The notes beneath the pieces were generated by a model. That model was not told where the DNA came from and ran no database searches. It saw only the letters and a list, made by a program, of their open reading frames with translations. This document shows positions 34,802-43,937 of a DNA stretch of 64,000 nucleotides, piece after piece; the stretch's first letter is position 1, and each line of letters opens with the position of its first letter. Source of the DNA: Bradyrhizobium sp. CCGUVB4N. GTDB taxonomy: Bacteria > Pseudomonadota > Alphaproteobacteria > Rhizobiales > Xanthobacteraceae. The stretch lies in assembly GCF_024199945.1 (NCBI RefSeq), contig NZ_JANADP010000001.1, positions 7,006,001 through 7,070,000 of the forward strand, read 5' to 3'. The translations under genes and the position numbers were made by a program.

Positions 34802-35200
34802 CTATTCGTAGTTGATCGCGACATCCCCCGCGCGCGGATCGCGCTTGAAGACCTCGCCTGGCTCGGGAATGAAGCCGATCCTGACCGCTCGCTCGCTGCT
34901 CCAGACGACGACGACGTCAAGATGCCCACGCACGCTGACAAAGGTCGGCGTATCCTCCGGCGAGAACGTCCGACCGCGCGCCACGATGCTGGCCTGGGTG
35001 CTGTCAGGCACCTTCGCGCCACACGACTTCCAGACCACGACGACCAGCTTGCTGCCAGTTGGCGAGGCGAACAACTTCTGGCGAACGACACGACACGCGC
35101 CGAATTCGTGCATGACGCTGTCAAAGAAGACAACGCAAAGGAAACCGACGGGAATAGCAAGAGCAGCGACGACGAGTCCGATCCTGCGTCGCCGCGACAT
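34802..35200 (-). CDS. Small membrane-anchored protein inside the dcw cluster
   Basis: This 132-residue protein has a basic start (MSRRRR) and one membrane or signal segment (IGLVVAALAIPVGFLCVVFF). A beta-rich tail follows with two Cys residues (GACRVV, KSCGAK) and the strands KLVVVVWKSC and HLDVVVVWSSE. I recognise no family. Its start is 3 bases from the murD stop, so it is co-transcribed with murD and ftsW. An exported or periplasmic-facing accessory role is inferred only from the topology and position. Confidence 0.7.
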   Translation of the reverse strand: MSRRRRIGLVVAALAIPVGFLCVVFFDSVMHEFGACRVVRQKLFASPTGSKLVVVVWKSCGAKVPDSTQASIVARGRTFSPEDTPTFVSVRGHLDVVVVWSSERAVRIGFIPEPGEVFKRDPRAGDVAINYE

Positions 35201-35203
35201 GCC

Positions 35204-36601
35204 TCAGACCACCGGCTTCACACCCGGCAGCGCCTGCACCAGCTCGCGGAACTTCGTGCCGCGGATTTCGAAGTTGCGGTACTGGTCGAAGGAGGCGCAG
35301 GCCGGCGACAGCAGCACGACCGCGTCGGTGAGACCCGATGCTTCCGCATCGCGCGCGGCATGCGCGACCGCGACGTCGAGCGTCTGGCTGATCTCGTGCG
35401 CGACCGGGCCGAGCGTGCCGGAAAACTCCTGGGCGGCCTCGCCGATCAGATAGGCCTTGCGGATGCGCGGGAAGAAGGAGGTCAAGCTGGTGATGCCGCC
35501 GGCCTTCGGCTTGCCGCCGGCGATCCAGAAGATCTCCGAAAAGGACGACAGCGCATGCGCGGTGGCATCGGCATTGGTGCCCTTGGAGTCGTTGACGAAC
35601 AGCACGTTGCCGCGACGGCCGACCTGCTCCATGCGATGCGCCAGGCCCGGAAAGCTGCGCAGGCCGTTTTGCAGCACGTCGAGACCGATGCCCATCGCGA
35701 GCGCGGCTGCGGCCGCGCACGCCGCGTTCTGCGCGTTGTGCAGCCCGCGCAGCGAGCCGATGCCACCGAGCTTGGCGATCTCGCTGCGGGCGCCGCCCGC
35801 GGTGCGCACGATGGTGCCGTGCTCGACATGAATGCCGCTCGCCAGCGGATTCCTGACGGAGATCCGCACCACATTCTTGCCGGCGCGGTCGAGCCGGTCG
35901 GCGATGTCGCGGCAATAGCCGTCGTCGACGCCGACGATCGAGGTGCCGCCTGCCTGCACGCCCGCAACGAGACGCTCCTTCACCGCGGCGTAATGTTCGA
36001 TGGTGCCGTGACGATCGATGTGATCCTCGCTGACATTGAGCAGAATGCCGACGGAGGGATCGAGCGAGGGCGTGAGGTCGATCTGGTAGGACGACATCTC
36101 GATGACGTGGACGCGGCCCGTGCGCGGCGGCTCCAGCGACAGGATCGCGGTGCCGATATTGCCGCCCATCTGGGTGTCGTAGCCGGCCACCTTCGTGAGA
36201 TGCGCGATCAGCGCCGTCGTGGTCGACTTGCCGTTGGTGCCGGTGATCGCAATGAACGGCGCGTTCGGCGCGTGGCGCCGGCGCTCACGGCAGAACAGCT
36301 CGATGTCGCCGATCACCTCGACACCGGCCTCGCGCGCCTTCAGCACGCTCCAGTGCGGCACCGGATGGGTCAGCGGCACGCCGGGCGCCAGCACGAGCGC
36401 CGCGAAATTGTCCCAGGCGACGTTGCGCAGATCGGCGGTGATGAAGCCGGCCTGCGCCGCCTTGGCGACGTTCTCGGCATTGTCGTCGGCGGCGATCACT
36501 TCGGCGCCGCCGGCCTTCAGCGCGTGGCAGGAAGCGAGCCCCGAGCCGCCGAGGCCGAACACCGCGACCGTCTTGCCGGCAAAGGATGTAACCGGGATCA
36601 T
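35204..36601 (-). CDS. murD: UDP-N-acetylmuramoyl-L-alanine--D-glutamate ligase
   Basis: The 465-residue cytoplasmic ligase adds D-Glu to UDP-MurNAc-L-Ala. The N-terminal Rossmann domain is TVAVFGLGGSGLASCHALK, the ATP loop is GTNGKSTT (121-128), then VIEMSSYQIDLTPSL, LNVSEDHIDRHGT and the C-terminal VLLSPACASFDQYRNFEIRG. These are typical MurD motifs. It starts 10 bases after the mraY stop and is followed at 3 bases by the small unknown gene. Confidence 0.96.
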   Translation of the reverse strand: MIPVTSFAGKTVAVFGLGGSGLASCHALKAGGAEVIAADDNAENVAKAAQAGFITADLRNVAWDNFAALVLAPGVPLTHPVPHWSVLKAREAGVEVIGDIELFCRERRRHAPNAPFIAITGTNGKSTTTALIAHLTKVAGYDTQMGGNIGTAILSLEPPRTGRVHVIEMSSYQIDLTPSLDPSVGILLNVSEDHIDRHGTIEHYAAVKERLVAGVQAGGTSIVGVDDGYCRDIADRLDRAGKNVVRISVRNPLASGIHVEHGTIVRTAGGARSEIAKLGGIGSLRGLHNAQNAACAAAAALAMGIGLDVLQNGLRSFPGLAHRMEQVGRRGNVLFVNDSKGTNADATAHALSSFSEIFWIAGGKPKAGGITSLTSFFPRIRKAYLIGEAAQEFSGTLGPVAHEISQTLDVAVAHAARDAEASGLTDAVVLLSPACASFDQYRNFEIRGTKFRELVQALPGVKPVV

Positions 36602-36611
36602 CGCGATACCG

Positions 36612-37715
36612 TCAGCGCAGCTTCAGCGTGGAGAGGCCGGCGAGCGCCAGCATCACCGAGATGATCCAGAAGCGGATCACGATCTGCGGCTCGGTCCAGC
36701 CGAGCTGCTCGAAATGGTGGTGGATCGGCGCCATCCGGAAGATGCGCTTGCCCGTGAGCTTGAACGATACCACCTGCACGATGACGGAGACCGCCTCCAG
36801 CACGAACAGTCCGCCGATCACCGCGAGCACGATCTCGTGCTTCACCGCGACCGCAATCGAACCGAGCATGCCGCCGAGCGCGAGCGAGCCGGTGTCGCCC
36901 ATGAAGATCGAGGCCGGCGGCGCGTTGAACCAGAGAAAACCGAGGCCGGCGCCCAGCAGCGCGCCGCAGAGCACCGCCAGCTCGCCGGTGCCCGCGACAT
37001 ATTTGATCTGGAGGTAGTCGGCGAACACCGCGTTGCCGGCGAGATAGGCGATCATCGCAAAGCTCGCGGTCGCGATCATCACGGGAACGATGGCAAGGCC
37101 GTCGAGACCGTCGGTGAGGTTCACCGCGTTGCCCGCGCCGACGATGACGAAGGCACCGAACACGACGAAGAACCAGCCGAAATGCAGCACGGTGTCCTTC
37201 AGGAAGGGGATCGTCAGCGCGGTCGAGGCGGGATCGCGGTTCAGCCGCACCAGCGCATAGCAGGCGACCAGCGCGATGACCGCCTCGATCAGCAGGCGCA
37301 GCTTGCCGCCGAACCCGCTCGTGGTCTGCTTGGTCACCTTGAGGTAATCGTCATAGAAGCCGACGAAGCCGAAGCCGAGCGTCACCGCGAGCACGATCCA
37401 GACATAGGGATTGAGCGGATTGCACCATAGCACGGTGCCGACCGTGAGGCCGGACAGAATCATCAGCCCGCCCATGGTGGGCGTGCCCTTCTTGGCCAGA
37501 TGCGATTGCGGGCCGTCGGTCCGGATCGGCTGTCCCTTGCCCTGGCGGATGCGCAGATGATCGATGATCCAGGGTCCGAACAGGAACACGAACAGCGCGC
37601 CGGTGACGATGGCGCCGCCGGTGCGGAAGGTGATGTAGCGAAAGACGTTCAGAACGGTGCGCACCGCACCGAAGCCTGGAAATGTGTTGGAGAGCTCGAT
37701 CAGCCAGTAAAACAT
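36612..37715 (-). CDS. mraY: Phospho-N-acetylmuramoyl-pentapeptide transferase
   Basis: The 367-residue polytopic enzyme makes lipid I from undecaprenyl phosphate. Signature blocks are KKGTPTMGGLMIL, FVGFYDDYLKVTKQ (Asp-rich metal site), GAGNAVNLTDGLDGLAI and ASIFMGDTGSLALGG, with IHHHFEQLGWTE near the C-terminus. It sits between murF and murD, with a 176-base gap before it that contains no gene. Confidence 0.97.
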   Translation of the reverse strand: MFYWLIELSNTFPGFGAVRTVLNVFRYITFRTGGAIVTGALFVFLFGPWIIDHLRIRQGKGQPIRTDGPQSHLAKKGTPTMGGLMILSGLTVGTVLWCNPLNPYVWIVLAVTLGFGFVGFYDDYLKVTKQTTSGFGGKLRLLIEAVIALVACYALVRLNRDPASTALTIPFLKDTVLHFGWFFVVFGAFVIVGAGNAVNLTDGLDGLAIVPVMIATASFAMIAYLAGNAVFADYLQIKYVAGTGELAVLCGALLGAGLGFLWFNAPPASIFMGDTGSLALGGMLGSIAVAVKHEIVLAVIGGLFVLEAVSVIVQVVSFKLTGKRIFRMAPIHHHFEQLGWTEPQIVIRFWIISVMLALAGLSTLKLR

Positions 37716-37891
37716 TCAGACGGTCCTATGGCGCCTTTCGCACGCAGGCTTCTTCAGACGCAGATTTCGACTCACGCGCATTCGCTGGTTTTCATCATGG
37801 GTCGGGCGACCTCAAAGAAACCGGACGGCAAGAAACGTGCAGCCTTGGCACCGCAAAGAGTGGGATTCGGGAACAGCGCCTTCCAAGCAGT

Positions 37892-39271
37892 TTACGCCTT
37901 TGCCTGCAAGGCGGCCACTAGCCCCGGCACAAACTTGTTGACCCAGAACATCTTCTTGCTGCCCTTGACAACCACGACATCGCCTGCCTTCAGCAGGCCC
38001 GCGACCTCGCTGGCTTTCAGCGTCGCGGGATCGTCGTGCCAGCCGAGCCCTTTGCCGGCGGGAAGCGCGTCATAGAGGTGCCGCATCAAGGGCCCGACGC
38101 AATAGATACCGTCGATGCCGTCGAGATGCGTGGCCAGCGCGATGTGGTAGCTTGGTGCGTCGTCGCCCAGTTCCAGCATGTCGCCGAGCACCGCAATGCG
38201 GCGGCCGCCCGTCATGTTGCGCGCCTGCAGACTTTGCAGCGCAGCAGCGACGCTCGCCGGGTTGCCGTTGAAGCTGTCGTCAATCACGGTGACGCCGCCG
38301 ACCGCCTGTTCGACGCCGCGGCCGGTCATGATGCCGACGCGGTCGAGCTTGATCGCGAGCGTCGCGGCATCGAGATGCGCGGCGTGAGCCGAGGCGAGCG
38401 CAGCGAGCGCATTCTGCACGCGGTGCGGCGCCCCCGGCGTGAGGCTGAAGGCGATCTCCTTCTTGCCGATCGCGGCCACGACCTGCCAGCTCTCGCCGTG
38501 CGGCGCGTGTGCGACTTCGTGCACCTCGGCCTTCTCGCCAAAGCGCACCACCTTGCCCTTCCAGTCCGGCGCCTTGATGCCGGCCGGCAGCACCAGCACG
38601 CCGTCCTCCGGCAGGCCGAGCGCGATCGACACCTTCTCGCGGCGGATCGCATCGAGCGAGCCGAGCTTTTCCAGATGCACCGGCTGGACATTGACGACGA
38701 GCGCGACGGTCGGCCGCGTCAATTCGCTGAGCCTTGCGATCTCACCTCGCTGGTTCATCCCCATCTCGACGACCCAGAGGCTGGCATCGGGCCGGGCATT
38801 GCACAGCGTCAGCGGCACGCCCCAGAAATTGTTGAAGCTCGACGGGCTCGCATAGGCATTGGGATAGGCCGCCAGAAACTCCTTGGTGCTGGTCTTGCCG
38901 GCGCTGCCGGTGAGCCCGATCACCGGACCGTTGAAGCGCGCGCGTGCGGCGCGCGCGAGGCCCCAGAGGCCGTCGATCAGCGTGTCCTTCACGACGATCT
39001 GCGGAATGCGAACGCCCGCGATCTCGTGCGGCACGATCATCGCCACCGCGCCCGACGCTTCCGCCTTGTCCGCGAACTCCCAGCCGTCGCGCGCGCTGGC
39101 GAAGGCCGAGATGAAGCCGCCGCTCGGCGTGCCGCTCAACGCCACGAACAGGCTGCCCGGCTTCACCAGGCGGCTGTCCTGGGTAACGAAGTCGATGGGC
39201 GTGTCCGGGAATGATCCGCTCGCGCCAAGCGCACGCGCCACCTCGGCAACCGTCCATAGTGGCGCGCTCAT
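37892..39271 (-). CDS. murF: UDP-N-acetylmuramoyl-tripeptide--D-alanyl-D-alanine ligase
   Basis: The 459-residue Mur ligase adds D-Ala-D-Ala to the tripeptide precursor. It opens LWTVAEVARALGA. The ATP loop GSAGKTSTKEFL, NFNNFWGVPLTL-type SSFNNFWGVPLTLCNA, VVEMGMNQRGEIARLS and VIDDSFNGNPASVAAALQ are clear MurF markers. Its start overlaps the murE stop by four bases, indicating coupled translation. Confidence 0.95.
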   Translation of the reverse strand: MSAPLWTVAEVARALGASGSFPDTPIDFVTQDSRLVKPGSLFVALSGTPSGGFISAFASARDGWEFADKAEASGAVAMIVPHEIAGVRIPQIVVKDTLIDGLWGLARAARARFNGPVIGLTGSAGKTSTKEFLAAYPNAYASPSSFNNFWGVPLTLCNARPDASLWVVEMGMNQRGEIARLSELTRPTVALVVNVQPVHLEKLGSLDAIRREKVSIALGLPEDGVLVLPAGIKAPDWKGKVVRFGEKAEVHEVAHAPHGESWQVVAAIGKKEIAFSLTPGAPHRVQNALAALASAHAAHLDAATLAIKLDRVGIMTGRGVEQAVGGVTVIDDSFNGNPASVAAALQSLQARNMTGGRRIAVLGDMLELGDDAPSYHIALATHLDGIDGIYCVGPLMRHLYDALPAGKGLGWHDDPATLKASEVAGLLKAGDVVVVKGSKKMFWVNKFVPGLVAALQAKA

Positions 39272-40725
39272 GCGACCCTCGATGCTAATGCGGCGGCGAC
39301 CGCCTCGTGATCACTGAACGGCAGGACCTCGCCACCCACGATCTGCCCAGTCTCGTGGCCCTTGCCGGCGACGAGCAGCGCATCGCCATCTTCCAGGTCC
39401 TCGATCGCGGCGCGGATCGCAGCTGCGCGGTCGCCGATTTCGCGCGCGCCCTTTGCGGTGGCGAGGATCGCGGCGCGAATAGCTTCCGGCTTCTCGCTGC
39501 GCGGATTGTCGTCGGTGATGATGACGCGATCGGCATTCTCCGCCGCGATCTGGCCCATGATCGGCCGCTTGCCGGCATCGCGATCGCCGCCGGCGCCGAA
39601 CACGACGATCAGCCTGCGCCTGGCGTAGGGCCGCAGCGCCTGCAACGCTTTCGCCAGTGCATCGGGCTTGTGCGCGTAGTCGACGAAGATCGGCGCGCCG
39701 TTCCGCTCGCCGACGCGTTCGAGCCGGCCCTTGGCGCCTTCGAGATGTTCGAGGCTCGCAAACACACCGGCCGCATCGCTGCCGGTGCCGATGGCAAGGC
39801 CGGCCGAGACCAGCGCATTCTCGATCTGGAATTCGCCGGCCAGCGGCAGCCGGACCACATGGCGCTTGCCGCGATGTTCAAGTGCAAGCTTTTGCGAGAA
39901 GCCCTCGACCTCGACATCGGTGAGACGAATGCCCTCGCCGGCCCCGTCGCCGTGACGCCCCACCGCCATCACGCGCAAGCCGCGCCCCGTCGCCGCGTCG
40001 ATCGCTTCCGCGGAGCAATCGTGATCGGCCGAGATCACTGCAGCGCCGCCCGGCGGCACGAGCTCGCGGAACAGCCGGAGCTTTGCTGCGAGATAGTGCG
40101 CGACGGTCGGATGGTAATCCATGTGGTCACGCGAGAGATTGGTGAAGCCGCCGGCGCAGACGCGCACGCCGTCGAGCCGATACTGGTCGAGCCCGTGGGA
40201 CGATGCTTCGAAGGCGAGATGCGTCACGCCCTCGCGCGCGATCTCATCGAGCTGCCGATGCAGCGCGATCGGATCCGGCGTCGTCAGCGAGCCATAAACA
40301 GTGCGTTTCGGCGAGACGAGACCGATGGTGCCGATGCTGGCCGAGGCATGCCCCAGCCGCTCCCAGATCTGGCGCGTGAATGCGGCCACCGAGGTCTTGC
40401 CACTGGTTCCGGTCACCGCCGCAATCGTCGCGGGCTGGGCCGGGAAAAATCTCGCTGCAGCCAGCGCCAGTGCGCGGCGCGGATTGGCGACGGAGACGAA
40501 CGGCACCTTGCAGCCATCGGGCGCATGATCGCCGACCACGGCGACCGCGCCGGCCGCAATCGCAGCATCGACGAACCGCGCGCCGTCGGTCTTGCTGCCG
40601 GCGAGCGCGAAGAAGAGATCGCCCGGCTTGACCACGCGGCTGTCGAACGCAACGCCGCCCACATCGAGCGCGGCGGTAGCGGGCTCGATTGCGGCATCAT
40701 TGCCTAAGAGGTCACGCAGCTTCAT
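39268..40725 (-). CDS. murE: UDP-N-acetylmuramoyl-L-alanyl-D-glutamate--2,6-diaminopimelate ligase
   Basis: The 485-residue ligase adds meso-diaminopimelate to the wall precursor. Motifs are the ATP loop GTSGKTSVAAF, LAFEASSHGLDQYRLDGV, NLSRDHMDYH, FVDYAHKPDALAKAL and TDDNPRSEKPEAI. The DNPR segment is the mark of DAP-adding rather than Lys-adding MurE, so the wall is predicted to be of the DAP type. It lies 80 bases downstream of ftsI and overlaps murF by four bases. Confidence 0.96.
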   Translation of the reverse strand: MKLRDLLGNDAAIEPATAALDVGGVAFDSRVVKPGDLFFALAGSKTDGARFVDAAIAAGAVAVVGDHAPDGCKVPFVSVANPRRALALAAARFFPAQPATIAAVTGTSGKTSVAAFTRQIWERLGHASASIGTIGLVSPKRTVYGSLTTPDPIALHRQLDEIAREGVTHLAFEASSHGLDQYRLDGVRVCAGGFTNLSRDHMDYHPTVAHYLAAKLRLFRELVPPGGAAVISADHDCSAEAIDAATGRGLRVMAVGRHGDGAGEGIRLTDVEVEGFSQKLALEHRGKRHVVRLPLAGEFQIENALVSAGLAIGTGSDAAGVFASLEHLEGAKGRLERVGERNGAPIFVDYAHKPDALAKALQALRPYARRRLIVVFGAGGDRDAGKRPIMGQIAAENADRVIITDDNPRSEKPEAIRAAILATAKGAREIGDRAAAIRAAIEDLEDGDALLVAGKGHETGQIVGGEVLPFSDHEAVAAALASRVA

Positions 40726-40805
40726 GGTCTTCCGGTCACCGTGCCGAAAAGCCGAATCTTGAGGAAAATCCCCGACTCAGCAGCGGCTACGGCCTACCCG
40801 ATTGA

Positions 40806-42554
40806 TTACTGGGTTGTCCTGGATGCTGCAAGAATAAGGCGGTCCGCAGGCGGCAGGTCGTAGCGGGGCTCGATGCCGAGCAGCGGCCCGATACGGCTAA
40901 TGACGTTGCCGGCGGTCGGAACGGCGTTCCAGCCCGACGTGATGAAGCCGTAGGTTTCCTTCAGAGGCTGTGGCTCGTCGAGCATGATCAGGAGCTGGTA
41001 TTTCGGCTTGTCCGCCGGCAGGATCGCAGTGAACGCGGTCAGCACCTTCTTCTTGGCATAGCGGCCATTGACCACCTTTTCCGCGGTGCCAGTCTTGCCG
41101 CCGATGTAGTAGCCGGGAACATTCGCTCGCTTGGCGGTGCCGATCTCTGCGTTCAGCCGCATCAGGAAGCGCATCTTGTCCGAGGTCTCGGGCTTGATCA
41201 CACGCTTTGCGACCGCCCGCGCCTCCTCTTCGGTGCGCTTGAGGAAGGTCGGCGGAATCAAAAGGCCGCCGTTGGCGAGGGCGCTGACGCCCATCACGGC
41301 CTGCAACGGCGCGACCGCCATGCCATGGCCGAACGAGATGGTGATGGTGTTCAAATCGCTCCAGCGCCGCGGCAGGATCGGTGAGGCGCTCTCCGGCAGC
41401 TCGGTGCGCAGCCGCTCCATCTGCCCCATCTTGCGCAGGAACGCCTTGTGCGCTTCCACGCCCTGCGACAGCGCGATGCGCGCCGCGCCGACGTTAGAGG
41501 AGAAGGTGAAGACCTCCTTCATGGTCAGGAAGCGGCCCTTCGGCTCGTCGTCATGGATCGCGAACTTGCCGTAGTGCAGCGGCCCGCGCGCGTCCCACAG
41601 CGAGTCGAGACCATACTTGCCGGTGTCGAGCGCCATCGCGAGCGTGAACGCCTTGAAGGTCGAGCCCATCTCGTAGACGCCGGTCGTCAAGCGATTGATG
41701 CGGTCCGGGTCGTGGGCTTCCTTCGGATTGTTCGGGTCGAAATCCGGCACCGAGACCATCGCGATGATTTCGCCGGTGTTGACGTTGGTGACAAGCCCGG
41801 AGGCGGCCTTGGTGTGGAACTTCTCCTTGGCCTTCAACAGCTCGTCGCGCAGCGCGTGCTCGACGCGCAGATCGACCGACAGCTCGATCGGCTTCTGCAG
41901 GCGGTCGGTGGCAAAACCTGCACGGTGGAGATCGGCGAGCCCCTGATTGTCGAGCCACTTCTCCATGCCGGCGATGCCCTGGTTGTCGATGTTGACCAGA
42001 CCGATGAGGTGGGCGACCTCGTTGCCGGTCGGATAGACACGCTTGTTCTCGCGCAGGAAGCCGATGCCGGGAAGGCCGAGCTTGTGGATGTCCTGCTGCT
42101 GCTTTGCCGTGATCTCGCGCTTCAGCCAGACGAAGCCCTTGCGCGTCTTCAGGCGCTCCCGCACCTCGGCTTCGTCGAGGTCGGGCACGGTGGCGGTCAA
42201 CAGCTCGATCGCCTCGTCCTTGTCGATGATGCGGCGCGGCTCGCCGAACATGCTTGCCGCCTTGACGTCGGTCGCGAGGATCGCGCCGTTGCGGTCGACG
42301 ATATCGGGCCGCGCAGTCGCGACCACTTCCTGCGAGGCGGCCCGCCGCGCGCTATGAGCGTCGGCGCCGATCGCGAACATCACGAGCCGGCTGCCGATCA
42401 GGGCATAGACCAGGGAAAAGGCGACCATTGCGAGCCCCACGCGCGCCCGCGCCTTCGCGGCGCGATCGACATTGCGCCCGTAGAGCAGGCTGCGGATCAG
42501 CCGCTGCCGCCACGGTTCAGTCGGCTTGGGTTTGGCCGGAGTCGCAGCGCTCAT
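40806..42554 (-). CDS. ftsI: Septal transpeptidase FtsI (PBP3 class)
   Basis: The 582-residue class B penicillin-binding protein cross-links septal peptidoglycan. It has a cytoplasmic tail, one membrane segment (VGLAMVAFSLVYALIGSRLV, about 39-58), a pedestal domain and the transpeptidase domain. Active-site motifs are STFK at 298-301 (acylated Ser298), SSN at 352-354 and KTGT at 487-490. It overlaps ftsL by four bases, and FtsW, its partner polymerase, is encoded in the same cluster. Confidence 0.96.
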   Translation of the reverse strand: MSAATPAKPKPTEPWRQRLIRSLLYGRNVDRAAKARARVGLAMVAFSLVYALIGSRLVMFAIGADAHSARRAASQEVVATARPDIVDRNGAILATDVKAASMFGEPRRIIDKDEAIELLTATVPDLDEAEVRERLKTRKGFVWLKREITAKQQQDIHKLGLPGIGFLRENKRVYPTGNEVAHLIGLVNIDNQGIAGMEKWLDNQGLADLHRAGFATDRLQKPIELSVDLRVEHALRDELLKAKEKFHTKAASGLVTNVNTGEIIAMVSVPDFDPNNPKEAHDPDRINRLTTGVYEMGSTFKAFTLAMALDTGKYGLDSLWDARGPLHYGKFAIHDDEPKGRFLTMKEVFTFSSNVGAARIALSQGVEAHKAFLRKMGQMERLRTELPESASPILPRRWSDLNTITISFGHGMAVAPLQAVMGVSALANGGLLIPPTFLKRTEEEARAVAKRVIKPETSDKMRFLMRLNAEIGTAKRANVPGYYIGGKTGTAEKVVNGRYAKKKVLTAFTAILPADKPKYQLLIMLDEPQPLKETYGFITSGWNAVPTAGNVISRIGPLLGIEPRYDLPPADRLILAASRTTQ

Positions 42555-42943
42555 TGCTTGTCCTCGGGCTGAGGCACGGAGCCCGTCACGGTATCAGGGT
42601 CGCTCGCGGCTTCGATGGTGTTGAGCATGGCGCCGATCGGATCGGGCTCGCCCGGCCGGAACATCCGCGGCGGACGCTCCGGCAGGTTCTTCAGCGAGTC
42701 ATATTGTGTACCGTTGACCGGCTTCAGCGGCAGATGGCGCTCGACGAGGCCCTGCAGACGCAAGGGCGCATCGAGCTTGGCCCATTCGGAGCGCAGCTGC
42801 GCGATCGCGTCGCGCTGCTCGCGAATCTCCGCGTGCAGCCGCAGCACCTTCTCGGTGCGGGCCGTGGAGTCCATCTTGATCCGGTAGACATAGGCGGCCG
42901 CGAAAATCAGCGCGCCGATGACGAGCAGGTGGATGAAGCGCAT
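42551..42943 (-). CDS. ftsL: Cell division protein FtsL
   Basis: The 130-residue protein has a short N-terminus, one membrane helix (IHLLVIGALIFAAAYVYRI) and a coiled-coil leading to a Pro-rich, disordered tail. The helix RTEKVLRLHAEIREQRDAIA and the following heptads fit FtsL, which pairs with FtsB and FtsQ. Position between rsmH and ftsI, with 4-base spacing on one side and a 4-base overlap on the other, supports the assignment more than sequence does. Confidence 0.85.
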   Translation of the reverse strand: MRFIHLLVIGALIFAAAYVYRIKMDSTARTEKVLRLHAEIREQRDAIAQLRSEWAKLDAPLRLQGLVERHLPLKPVNGTQYDSLKNLPERPPRMFRPGEPDPIGAMLNTIEAASDPDTVTGSVPQPEDKQ

Positions 42944-42947
42944 GTGC

Positions 42948-43937
42948 TTAGCCCCCCCTCATCACGTCGGAGAGCTTCGGCCAGGACGACGGCTCTGAAT
43001 CGTCGTGTGCCGGCGCCGAGGTGCGCTCGGCGGCACGCAGCTTTGCGGAACGGGCGCGCGGATTGTGCGCAACCTCCGCCTCGCCGGCGATCACCGGGCG
43101 CCGCGTCAAGAGCTGGAAGCTCGGCGCGCCTTGCGCCACTTCCGGCAGATGCCGCGAGCCGCCGCCGGTCTTGGCGCGCAGGCTAAGAAAATTCTTGACG
43201 ATGCGGTCTTCCAGCGAGTGGAACGAGACCACCACCAGGCGTCCGCCGGGCTTAAGCACGCGCTCCGCCGCCGCGAGCGCGGTCTGAAGCTCCTCGAGCT
43301 CCTCATTGACGAAGATGCGCAGCGCCTGGAACGTCCGCGTTGCTGGATGAATGTCGCCGGGCTTCGAGCGCACCACCCGGCCGACGAGATCGGCGAGCGC
43401 GCGCGTGGTGGTGAACGGCGTCTCCTGCCGGTCAGCCACGATGGCGCGGGCAACGCGGCGCGAATGCCGCTCCTCGCCGAAGAGATAGATGATGTCGGCG
43501 AGATCGCTTTCCGAGGCGCGCGCGACGATTTCGGCAGCCGTCGGGCCGACCTGCCCCATGCGCATGTCGAGCGGACCGTCGAGGCGGAACGAGAAGCCGC
43601 GACCGGCCTGGTCGAGCTGCATCGAGGACACGCCGACATCCATCACGACGCCGTCGACCGCGTCGACGTCTTGCGCCGCGCAGACCTCGGCAAGATTCGA
43701 GAATCGGTCTTCGACCAGCGTCAGCCGGCCCGCGGCATGCGCGACCAGCTCGGCGCCGCCGGCGATCGCGGTGCGGTCGCGATCGATCGCAATGACGCGG
43801 GTTCCCGGCACATCGAGAATGGCGCGGCTATATCCGCCGGCGCCGAAGGTGGCATCGATATAGATGCGGCCCTCGCGCGGCGCGAGATGCTCGATCGCCT
43901 CGCGGCCAAGCACGGGAATGTGCGGCGCGTCACTCAT
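42948..43937 (-). CDS. rsmH: 16S rRNA (cytosine-1402-N4) methyltransferase RsmH
   Basis: From ATG 43937 the product is 329 residues (start MSDAPHIPVLGREAIEHL). The SAM loop is YIDATFGAGGYSRAIL, followed by VVMDVGVSSMQLDQAGRGFS and RTFQALRIFVNEELEELQ, all typical of RsmH/MraW. It methylates C1402 of 16S rRNA. An ATG at 44126 would add 63 residues with no family match and is rejected. It is the first gene of the dcw block here; the usual mraZ is not found upstream. Confidence 0.95.
   Translation of the reverse strand: MSDAPHIPVLGREAIEHLAPREGRIYIDATFGAGGYSRAILDVPGTRVIAIDRDRTAIAGGAELVAHAAGRLTLVEDRFSNLAEVCAAQDVDAVDGVVMDVGVSSMQLDQAGRGFSFRLDGPLDMRMGQVGPTAAEIVARASESDLADIIYLFGEERHSRRVARAIVADRQETPFTTTRALADLVGRVVRSKPGDIHPATRTFQALRIFVNEELEELQTALAAAERVLKPGGRLVVVSFHSLEDRIVKNFLSLRAKTGGGSRHLPEVAQGAPSFQLLTRRPVIAGEAEVAHNPRARSAKLRAAERTSAPAHDDSEPSSWPKLSDVMRGG

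Noticed and set aside
34652..36664. 670-residue plus-strand frame across murD
   Set aside because: Antisense shadow; crosses a repeat element and two real genes.
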